Positions 1 through 6,237 of a stretch of DNA of 64,000 nt are shown in pieces. This DNA comes from Campylobacterales bacterium. Lineage in GTDB: Bacteria > Campylobacterota > Campylobacteria > Campylobacterales > Sulfurimonadaceae. Numbering within the stretch: position 1 is the first letter of the stretch; the number at the start of each line of letters is the position of its first letter. Location: assembly GCA_016938175.1 (NCBI GenBank), contig JAFGVE010000028.1:1-64000 (forward strand), in the 5' to 3' direction. The notes beneath the pieces were generated by a model. It did no database searches. It saw only the letters and a program-made list of their open reading frames with translations, and was not told where the DNA came from. A program made the position numbers and the translations under genes.

Positions 1-411
1 ACCTTTTTCTTTTTTTACGAGCTCTTTAAAAATAGGAGGATTTCCATACTCATCAAGTGTTGGAATGTCAATTGGAATCATACGAAAAGCACAAGCAATA
101 CCATATATAGTTCTATAGTAGTTAGCACGGAAACGACCGACATTTTTTATCTCTATAGAGAAGTCGAGTTCATTATGCTCTTCAAATTCCTTTTTCTGTT
201 TATCTTCAAGAAGTGAGTAAGCCATCTCTTCAACATCATTTGCACTTAGTACGGGAAGATTTAGAGCACGTAACTCTTTATCTATTCTAATCTGTGGTTC
301 ACTTCCTACCACGAGGTGTAGGTCTGATGATTTGAATGCCAAAACACTCTTTAACAGTTTTTGAATATCCAACTTTTTTGGTGCCGCCGTAGTTTGTTCT
401 ACTTCACTCAT
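1..411 (-). CDS. pilT: Type IV pilus twitching-motility ATPase PilT, N-terminal part (cut by window edge)
   Basis: The 137 codons from the ATG at 411 down to base 1 are open on the minus strand and continue past the left edge. The visible part is the N-terminal PAS-like domain of PilT-type secretion ATPases: it carries the family motif SSDLHLVVGSEPQIRI (about residues 28-43) and an FRMIPIDIPTL stretch before the missing RecA-like ATPase domain. PilT powers pilus retraction at the inner membrane. The start overlaps the stop of the upstream Spx-like gene as ATGA, so the two are translationally coupled. PilT and related PilB/PilU proteins share this fold; the SDLHL motif and short N-terminus favour PilT. 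Walker motifs lie outside the window. Confidence 0.88.
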   Translation of the reverse strand, partial: MSEVEQTTAAPKKLDIQKLLKSVLAFKSSDLHLVVGSEPQIRIDKELRALNLPVLSANDVEEMAYSLLEDKQKKEFEEHNELDFSIEIKNVGRFRANYYRTIYGIACAFRMIPIDIPTLDEYGNPPIFKELVKKEKG

Positions 412-749
412 AAAAAACTCCTTGTATAAATTTCTTCATTAAAACCGACTATAACTTCTCCATTGTACTCTACAACAGGTCTTTTAATCAGTAAGTTTTC
501 TTTACAAAGCCACTCTTGTTGAGCAGTTTCGTCAAGGTTTAACTCTTTTAAATTGAGTGCTCTATATGTTGTACTACGAGAGTTAAAGAGAGTTTTTATA
601 TCAACATTTTTGAGCCACTCTTCAACTTTTTGACAGGGAAGAGCCGCTGTTTTAAAATCGTGTAGTTGATAAGGCAAATCATGCTTTTTAAAAAATGTTA
701 TCGCTTTTTTTACACTGTCACAGTTTTTTATTCCGTAAACTTCAATCAT
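408..749 (-). CDS. Spx/ArsC-family thioredoxin-fold protein (YffB-like)
   Basis: A 113-residue protein starting MIEVYGIKNCDSVKKA, with a single cysteine at residue 10 in the GIKNCD motif typical of YffB-type ArsC/Spx-family proteins. The RPVVEYNG segment near residue 90 is the cis-proline region of the fold. Family members are glutathione- or thiol-dependent reductases or RNA-polymerase-binding regulators; which applies here cannot be told from sequence. The gene lies 4 bases after gatC and its stop overlaps the pilT start, so gatC, this gene and pilT form one minus-strand operon. It lacks the CxxC of classical Spx, which argues against an Spx-type redox switch. Confidence 0.85.
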   Translation of the reverse strand: MIEVYGIKNCDSVKKAITFFKKHDLPYQLHDFKTAALPCQKVEEWLKNVDIKTLFNSRSTTYRALNLKELNLDETAQQEWLCKENLLIKRPVVEYNGEVIVGFNEEIYTRSFL

Positions 750-753
750 ACGT

Positions 754-1044
754 TTACTCGATAATTTTTGGAACTATGAAAAAGTGTTCAGCACTATTTG
801 GAGCGTGTTTTAAAATGTCGTCATTAATTTGTGTGTTACATGAAGGTATGTCTTCACGTAGTGGTGTCTGTGCATCACTCATTGAAAATTTATCATCCAC
901 ACCTTCAGTATCAAGTTCTGCAAGATTATCTACGAATGTAACGATTTCTGAGAGTTGTTCAATAATCTCTTCACGTTTATCATCACTTACTTTTAAAAAA
1001 GAGAGTTTTTCTAGTTTTGTTAATAGTGCTTCATCCACTTGCAT
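754..1044 (-). CDS. gatC: Aspartyl/glutamyl-tRNA amidotransferase subunit C
   Basis: A 96-residue protein with the GatC pattern: an N-terminal helix MQVDEALLTKLEKLSFLKVS, then EEIIEQLSEIVTFVDNLAELDT, then the extended TPLREDIP segment and an AEHFFIVPKIIE tail. GatC stabilises the GatA-GatB contact in the GatCAB complex that converts mischarged Glu-tRNA(Gln) and Asp-tRNA(Asn) to Gln- and Asn-tRNA. Campylobacterota depend on GatCAB. gatA and gatB are not in the window, so the subunits are dispersed. It is the first gene of the gatC/Spx-like/pilT operon. Length is normal for the family. Confidence 0.93.
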   Translation of the reverse strand: MQVDEALLTKLEKLSFLKVSDDKREEIIEQLSEIVTFVDNLAELDTEGVDDKFSMSDAQTPLREDIPSCNTQINDDILKHAPNSAEHFFIVPKIIE

Positions 1045-1158
1045 ACGGTGTCCTATATAATATTTTATAATTTGATGATTGATTTTATCATATATTTGAT
1101 GAAACTTTAACTTACATGTAGGTAATATTGTGAACTTTTTAATTACAAGGAATGATTT

Positions 1159-1755
1159 TTGAGTTTAAAAAATGACATAAATATGGTGAAAGAGGAATTA
1201 AGTTCCGAAGAAAAGTTCTTTGAAAAAGCAGTAATCACTGAAAAGTTTGTAAAAAAATATAAAAATGTTTTAATTGGCTCTGTTGTTGCTGTGACGCTTT
1301 TTGTTGCAGGTAGTATTACATATACACAGATGGAAGAGAGCAGAGTTGCAGATGCTAATAGTGCACTTCATGAATTACAGTCTTCAAATAACAATACTGC
1401 TACTTTAGCACGTTTAGAATCACTGAGCCCTGTACTTTATGACGTATGGAAATACTCTCAGGCGATTGCTGAGAAAAACATGGATGAATTGGCAAAGTTA
1501 CAATCTTCAAAAGCTATGTTTATTGCAGATCTCTCTTCTTATGAAGTTGCCCAAGGAGAAGATACTCTAGATAAACTTGAAACTTATGCACAAAAACAAG
1601 GAGCAGTCTATGCTGACCTTGCAAATGTGGAAGCGGCTGTAATTTTAATGAGTAAGCAAGAGATAGATGCTGCACATGATAAATTGAAACTTATTAGTGT
1701 GGATTCGCCTTTAGCACAAGTGGCACAGGCACTTATGCATTATGGTGTGAAGTAA
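1159..1755 (+). CDS. YfgM-like single-span membrane protein with TPR-like periplasmic domain
   Basis: The start is TTG at 1159, preceded by AAGGAA at 1147-1152; the nearby ATG at 1152 opens only a 7-codon frame. The 198-residue product has a cytoplasmic N-terminus, one membrane span at about residues 37-56 and an alpha-helical C-terminal domain of TPR character ending in SPLAQVAQALMHYGVK. Size, topology and position directly before a BamB-like lipoprotein gene match E. coli YfgM, an ancillary SecYEG/periplasmic chaperone-network protein encoded just before bamB. Sequence identity to YfgM looks low, so the assignment rests on topology plus neighbourhood. The next gene starts 3 bases downstream. 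Confidence 0.7.
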   Translation: MSLKNDINMVKEELSSEEKFFEKAVITEKFVKKYKNVLIGSVVAVTLFVAGSITYTQMEESRVADANSALHELQSSNNNTATLARLESLSPVLYDVWKYSQAIAEKNMDELAKLQSSKAMFIADLSSYEVAQGEDTLDKLETYAQKQGAVYADLANVEAAVILMSKQEIDAAHDKLKLISVDSPLAQVAQALMHYGVK

Positions 1756-1758
1756 CTC

Positions 1759-2748
1759 TTGAAATATTATCTCGTATTTTTATTCTCTCTGCTTTTTTTG
1801 AGTGCGTGTAGTACAAAAGAAGTATACAAACCTAAAGTAGTTGGAGATGATTGGGAAAAGTATGCATCCCTTCCCGAAGAGATAGTGGATGTATCGTCTA
1901 ATATTGCGCTTCTTGAAGACAGAAGTGTTCTTTCTACAGAGAAACACATTGAGGTTGAAATACCTGAGTCTCAAAGAGTTATTTCAAAAAGTAAAGAGTG
2001 GATTATTAGTGCTGCAATAGATGGCAATATGACTCTTACTTCTATAAATGATAAAACTTTGCAAGAGCATTTTGATCTTAAAAAAACTGTTGCAAGTGCA
2101 AATGTAGAAGGAAATAATCTAGCAGTTTTATTTGCAGATAATGAGATGGCTCTTTATAATATTGAGAGTAAAGCGGCACTTTTTAAAGAGCAAGGTTCTT
2201 CAGCATCTGTTGCAGACAGTCGTGTTGTACCACCGCTTTTTATGAAAGGTTTGGTACTTTACGCAACACTTGATGGAAAAGTTGTCATTGTAAATATAGA
2301 GCAAAAGAAGAGATTGAGAACAGTTATAGTCTCTTCTGAAGATACATTTAACAACATTATATATGCAGATGTATTTGATAATAAAATTATTGCAGCAACT
2401 CCTTATAAATTACTCTCTATGTCTCAAAAAGAGATACGTGCAAAATATGAAGTACGCAATTTAGCATTTGGGAAAGAGCTGATTTATATAACCACAAAGC
2501 AGGGTGAACTTGTCTCTCTTACATCAGATTTACAAGTAGAGAGTAAAATTAAATTTCCTTTTGCTCATTTCTTAGGAATGGTAGCCTTAGATGATAAACT
2601 TTACATTCTCGAAAAAGAGGGTTACATGATAGTTGTTGATGCAAAGAGTTTTGACTACAGTGTGCATGAAGTAGATTTAGACGATGGATTCATCTTTATC
2701 GGTGATAAACTCTTTTATGTGAGTGATGAGAAGATTTTAATTGAGTAA
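1759..2748 (+). CDS. BamB-like PQQ-repeat (beta-propeller) lipoprotein
   Basis: The TTG start at 1759 gives a lipoprotein signal peptide with lipobox LSAC (lipidated Cys17). The rest of the 329 residues shows repeated short strands such as GKVVIVNIEQKKRLRT, KQGELVSLTSD and EGYMIVVDAKSFDY, typical of PQQ/WD-like propeller blades. BamB is the outer-membrane lipoprotein propeller of the BAM complex that inserts beta-barrel proteins. Placement after a YfgM-like gene mirrors the E. coli yfgM-bamB order. The repeats are weak, so a different propeller lipoprotein cannot be excluded. The stop TAA shares a base with the ATG of xerH, which indicates coupling. Confidence 0.7.
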   Translation: MKYYLVFLFSLLFLSACSTKEVYKPKVVGDDWEKYASLPEEIVDVSSNIALLEDRSVLSTEKHIEVEIPESQRVISKSKEWIISAAIDGNMTLTSINDKTLQEHFDLKKTVASANVEGNNLAVLFADNEMALYNIESKAALFKEQGSSASVADSRVVPPLFMKGLVLYATLDGKVVIVNIEQKKRLRTVIVSSEDTFNNIIYADVFDNKIIAATPYKLLSMSQKEIRAKYEVRNLAFGKELIYITTKQGELVSLTSDLQVESKIKFPFAHFLGMVALDDKLYILEKEGYMIVVDAKSFDYSVHEVDLDDGFIFIGDKLFYVSDEKILIE

Positions 2749-3575
2749 TGTCAAAAGAACTTGAGGCGTTTATTGAGTATATAACTGTTACCAGGGCACT
2801 AAGTTTAAAGAGTGTAAATGCCTATAAAAGTGATCTTTTGGCAATCGAAGAAGACCTTTCTAGAGAACTTGTAACACTCGACACAAGTTCTCTTCTACAA
2901 TATCTTTCTATGTACAACAACAAACGTACACTTAACAGAAAACTCTCCTCAGTCAATGCATTTTTCGAGTTTTGTCATAAGCAGTTGTTTACTCAAGAAG
3001 TGACAAAACTAAAATTTGCAAAAATTCCAAAATTACTTCCTAAGTTTTTAACGTATCAAGAGATTCTCAATGGATTAGAACTGATTGAACAAGAGACATG
3101 GATAGGAAAAAGAGATTATGCCTTATTGCTTTTTTTATATGCGAGTGGTGCTCGTATCAGTGAAGCTTTAGAACTCTCTTTAGGTGATATAGAAGGTGAG
3201 TGGTTACATATTCGTCATGCAAAAGGTCAAAAAGAGCGTATCGTTCCTTTGGCAAAAAGTGCTAGGAGTGCTATAAGTGAGTATTTAAGAGAGTCTCCTT
3301 TTGATAAAGAGTTTTTATGGTGTAACTATAAGGGTGGTAAACTGAGTCGAATTTCTGCTTATAAAATTGTGCAGAAGTATTTAAATGTTTCTCCTCATGT
3401 ATTAAGACACTCATATGCAACATCACTTATAACTGGAGGTGCTGATTTAAGAGTCGTTCAGGAACTCTTAGGACACGCATCTTTACTTACAACACAGATT
3501 TATACACATATTCAAAAGCAGGATTTAAAAGATACTGTTGATGTCTATCATCCTTTAGCGGGTAAAACACTCTAA
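2748..3575 (+). CDS. xerH: Tyrosine recombinase XerH-like (single Xer of Campylobacterota)
   Basis: A 275-residue tyrosine recombinase. The N-terminal SAM-like core-binding domain covers about residues 1-95 and the catalytic domain 100-262. The catalytic set is visible: Arg136 in SGARISEALEL, Lys159 in HAKGQKERIVPL, His217 and Arg220 in HVLRHSYATSL, His243 in LLGHASL and nucleophile Tyr252 in QIYTHI. XerH acts alone at difH to resolve chromosome dimers, unlike XerC/XerD pairs. The protein is somewhat short for XerH, and no second Xer is in the window. No phage or integron genes flank it, which supports a housekeeping role. Function as XerH rather than a generic integrase is inferred from lineage. 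Confidence 0.85.
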   Translation: MSKELEAFIEYITVTRALSLKSVNAYKSDLLAIEEDLSRELVTLDTSSLLQYLSMYNNKRTLNRKLSSVNAFFEFCHKQLFTQEVTKLKFAKIPKLLPKFLTYQEILNGLELIEQETWIGKRDYALLLFLYASGARISEALELSLGDIEGEWLHIRHAKGQKERIVPLAKSARSAISEYLRESPFDKEFLWCNYKGGKLSRISAYKIVQKYLNVSPHVLRHSYATSLITGGADLRVVQELLGHASLLTTQIYTHIQKQDLKDTVDVYHPLAGKTL

Positions 3576-3637
3576 TTATTTAAGTGAAAACTAGTTTTTC
3601 TCAGCTAAAATTGGCTTGAAGATTGTAAGGAATTAAG

Positions 3638-4120
3638 TTGCATAGTAGTAGTGATATACATAATAAAATTTTTTCAAAACCTTTTTTAAGTTCACTTTTT
3701 ATTGTACAAAATAAATGGCATCAACATGGTGTTTTTGTGCATACTTTACGTGTTATGTTCTGCATTGCAAAAGCTGGGGATTATCGTATGCTGGCAGCTG
3801 GTCTTCTACATGATTTCGGTAAGCCATCAACTGCTCTTAAAAAAGATGCTGAGGATTATGAGTTTCATGAATGGAGTTTTACTGATCATGAAGAACGTAG
3901 TTATGACATAATTAAAAATTGGCCTTTTGTAAGTGAGTACACAAAAAAGCTTGTTCGTTATCATTACCTTATACGAGACATTAGAAAGTCTAAAAAAGAG
4001 AATTTGGAACGTTATGCTAAAAAGCAGGCTATTTGGGAGACTTTAGATGATGAGTTTAAAGCAGACTTAGAGATATTTTTAGCTCATGATGATGCAGGTA
4101 AGGGTAAAAAAAGAAGATAG
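3638..4120 (+). CDS. HD-domain phosphohydrolase
   Basis: The start is TTG at 3638 with AAGGAA at 3627-3632. The 160-residue product is a compact HD domain with candidate metal ligands His35 (VHTLRV), the His58-Asp59 doublet (LLHDFGK), His84 (TDHEERSY) and a late Asp in AHDDAGKGKKRR. Soluble HD proteins of this size hydrolyse phosphomonoesters or phosphodiesters of nucleotides; the substrate is not evident. No HD-GYP signature is present, so it is not a typical c-di-GMP phosphodiesterase. It sits between xerH and the NosL-like gene, which has its own promoter-like hexamer, so it may be transcribed with xerH or alone. Confidence 0.82.
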   Translation: MHSSSDIHNKIFSKPFLSSLFIVQNKWHQHGVFVHTLRVMFCIAKAGDYRMLAAGLLHDFGKPSTALKKDAEDYEFHEWSFTDHEERSYDIIKNWPFVSEYTKKLVRYHYLIRDIRKSKKENLERYAKKQAIWETLDDEFKADLEIFLAHDDAGKGKKRR

Positions 4121-4123
4121 GGC

Positions 4124-4129
4124 TATAAT
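4124..4129 (+). promoter_or_regulatory. -10 element 6 nt before the NosL-like start (probably leaderless mRNA)
   Basis: A perfect TATAAT lies 6 bases before the ATG at 4136. Transcription would start at or next to the A of the ATG, and no Shine-Dalgarno sequence is present in between, so the transcript is predicted to be leaderless. Confidence 0.5.
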
Positions 4130-4135
4130 ACTGTA

Positions 4136-4651
4136 ATGAAAAAAATAGCTCCTTATTTAACTGTTGGCGTTATCGTACTTTTAATTGTTTTGCTTTTTTT
4201 ATCTTTGGGAAAAGCACAAAAAATGGTTGTCATTAAAGAAGACAATTTAGAAAAAATTCCGCTTCAAATCGTTTTACATAAGTATCAAGATAGTGATTGT
4301 GGTATGATTATTGAAGATTTGACATACGCTTCACAAGTCGTGGCACCTGATGGAAAAACTTGGTTTTTTCATGATCATGGTGGCTTTATTCATTGGTTAG
4401 ATACAAAGAGTTTTAAAGATGAGGCAGTGATTTGGGTTATGAGTCGTGATACTCATGAGTGGATAGATGCGAAAAAAGCATTTTATTCCGTCTCTGAAAT
4501 AACACCGATGGGTTATGGTTTTGGTGCTTATAAAAAGAAACAGGATGGTTTCATAGATTATGACACTATGCGTCTTCGCGCTCTTAGAGGGGAGACGATG
4601 AATAATCCAAAGATTCGTAAACAGCTCTTAGGTGAAACATGGAAACAGTAA
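4136..4651 (+). CDS. NosL-like membrane-anchored copper-binding protein
   Basis: A 171-residue protein with an N-terminal membrane anchor (about residues 7-25) and a periplasmic domain resembling NosL: the CGMIIEDLTYASQVV motif at residues 55-69, DGKTWFFHDHGGFIHWL, and the late TPMGYGFGAY motif near residue 123. NosL-family proteins bind copper(I) and hand it to nitrous oxide reductase, but relatives occur without nos genes. No nosZ is in the window; the gene overlaps the SafE-like gene by 13 bases. That suggests a role in copper delivery for a cytochrome oxidase or general copper handling. It has a membrane helix in place of the lipobox common in NosL. Confidence 0.68.
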   Translation: MKKIAPYLTVGVIVLLIVLLFLSLGKAQKMVVIKEDNLEKIPLQIVLHKYQDSDCGMIIEDLTYASQVVAPDGKTWFFHDHGGFIHWLDTKSFKDEAVIWVMSRDTHEWIDAKKAFYSVSEITPMGYGFGAYKKKQDGFIDYDTMRLRALRGETMNNPKIRKQLLGETWKQ

Positions 4652-5346
4652 ATTTACTCACTATTATCAGCATAGCATTTTTAGGTTCATTTGGTCACTG
4701 TATAGGTATGTGTGGTGGGATTGTGGTTGCTTATTCAACGATAAAGGTAAATCCAAAGAGTTCTAAGATATCACAAAGTGTTTCACACCTTCTGTATTCA
4801 CTTGGACGTGTATTAACTTACTCAATTCTTGGTGCTATGTTTGGTGCTCTTGGTGGTGTTGTAGTTTTTTCAAATAATGCAAATGGTGGTTTACTCATTT
4901 TTGCAGGTGTGTTAATGGTTTTAGCAGGTCTATCACTTATGGGAAAAATTAAATTCCTCACACTCATAGAACACTCATTTTCTTCTTCCCCTCTCTATCA
5001 AAAAGCTTTTAAAAGTGTTTTAAATTCTCGTTCAAACAGTAGCTTTTTTATTCTTGGAATGTTAAACGGATTACTTCCGTGTGGTTTTGTATATTTTTTC
5101 GCTATTACAGCTGCAAGTACAGCTGATCCGCTCTACGGCGCTTTGGTAATGGCTCTGTTTGGTTTAAGTACAATTCCTGCAATGTTTAGTATAGGATTTT
5201 TAGCATCTTTAGCCTCTGCAACAAGTTTTAGAAATATGATGATGAGTCTCTCTTCAGTTGCAGTTATTTTATATGGTGCATATACCATTTACAATGGTTA
5301 TGAGTACATTGCAAACCCACTTAAAACACTTAGAGATTGTCATTAA
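4639..5346 (+). CDS. SafE-type membrane protein (COG2836, copper/cytochrome oxidase maturation family)
   Basis: A 235-residue polytopic protein of the SafE/COG2836 family, related to the membrane core of DsbD. Paired metal or thiol motifs are visible: GHCIGMCGG at residues 19-27 at the end of the first helix and LLPCGF around Cys148 in the second half, which shows the internal duplication. About six membrane spans are predicted. In Campylobacterota and other proteobacteria these proteins are often linked to copper supply for cbb3 oxidase. The 13-base overlap with the NosL-like gene makes joint function likely. The TauE sulfite-exporter label used for some of this family is not supported by the context. 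Confidence 0.78.
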   Translation: METVNLLTIISIAFLGSFGHCIGMCGGIVVAYSTIKVNPKSSKISQSVSHLLYSLGRVLTYSILGAMFGALGGVVVFSNNANGGLLIFAGVLMVLAGLSLMGKIKFLTLIEHSFSSSPLYQKAFKSVLNSRSNSSFFILGMLNGLLPCGFVYFFAITAASTADPLYGALVMALFGLSTIPAMFSIGFLASLASATSFRNMMMSLSSVAVILYGAYTIYNGYEYIANPLKTLRDCH

Positions 5347-5368
5347 GTCTATTTATAAAACTCTTTGA

Positions 5369-5374
5369 TATAAT
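5369..5374 (+). promoter_or_regulatory. Extended -10 promoter element for the HDOD/polA operon
   Basis: TGATATAAT (extended TGn plus perfect TATAAT) lies 23 bases before the HDOD start at 5398, in the short gap after the SafE-like gene. Campylobacterota housekeeping promoters commonly lack a clear -35, as here. Confidence 0.55.
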
Positions 5375-5397
5375 TGAGCTAAAAAAAGGCTTCTATA

Positions 5398-6237
5398 ATG
5401 AAAAGCTCCATTATCGACAGCATTAAAGCGCTGCCACCTTTATCAAAAACCATCACTGACATCAACAGAATATATGCCGACGAAGAGGCTGGTATAAATG
5501 ATCTTGCAAAAGTTATTGAGCCAGATCCAATGATTGTGGCTAACTTGCTTAAAAGTGCCAATTCTCCTCTTTATGGATTTGGAAAAGAGATTCACTCTGT
5601 AGTACAAGCTGTTAGTCTTTTTGGTATGAGTATGACACGTTCAATTGCTCTTGGAAATTCTGTTCGTAAGCTTTTAAACGTAGATATGAAACCTTATGGT
5701 ATTACAAGTGATAAATTCGCTGAAATATCTTCTATGCAAGCAACACTTATTATGAAGTGGTACTCAAAAATAGACAGAGCAAAAGCAGAAAAGCTTTATC
5801 TTGCGGCATTCTTACAAGAGACGGGAAAGATTCTTATCTCTAGTGATATTATTCAAGAAGATGAAGATGTTTCATTTGCTTCAGAGATTGAATTGACAAA
5901 TAACATTGCACAGGTTGAGAAATCTTATGTTGACGTAACTAGTGGAGAGGTAACGGCTGAAGTTTTTTCTCACTGGGGATTTGACAAAGAGTTCGTTGAG
6001 ATGATTCGTTATGCGGACAATCCAAATGAAGCACCAGAAGAGGTAAGAGAGTTCTCTGCAGCGCTACACATAGTAAAAACAATTCTCCCTATGAATAAAC
6101 CTCTCTCAGAACAAGCTATAAACTTCGGTTTACGAAAAGCTAGAGATGCAGGGTATAACTATGAAATACTTGAAGATGTTGTTGATGATATGTTAGATGT
6201 TATTGAAGGACACACAGGTATTGAGGTATCTGAATGA
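5398..6237 (+). CDS. HDOD-domain signalling protein
   Basis: A 279-residue cytoplasmic protein with an HDOD domain over about residues 5-210: the opening LPPLSKTITDINRIYADEE, then the characteristic IEPDPMIVANLLKSANSPLYGF block and the VQAVSLFGMSMTRSIAL helix. HDOD proteins are catalytically silent relatives of HD phosphohydrolases that act in signalling, motility or stress regulation. There are no fused response-regulator, GGDEF or EAL domains. The stop overlaps the polA start (ATGA), so the two are translationally coupled, which is an unusual partner for a signalling protein. Confidence 0.88.
   Translation: MKSSIIDSIKALPPLSKTITDINRIYADEEAGINDLAKVIEPDPMIVANLLKSANSPLYGFGKEIHSVVQAVSLFGMSMTRSIALGNSVRKLLNVDMKPYGITSDKFAEISSMQATLIMKWYSKIDRAKAEKLYLAAFLQETGKILISSDIIQEDEDVSFASEIELTNNIAQVEKSYVDVTSGEVTAEVFSHWGFDKEFVEMIRYADNPNEAPEEVREFSAALHIVKTILPMNKPLSEQAINFGLRKARDAGYNYEILEDVVDDMLDVIEGHTGIEVSE

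Noticed and set aside
3576-3637. Possible xerH attachment (dif-like) site next to the recombinase gene
   Set aside because: No convincing paired inverted binding arms were found in the short gap, and dif sites are normally at the replication terminus, not beside xer.
4639-5346. Sulfite exporter assignment for the SafE-type protein
   Set aside because: The paired cysteine motifs and the NosL-like partner fit the copper/DsbD-like branch; nothing in the sequence supports sulfite export.
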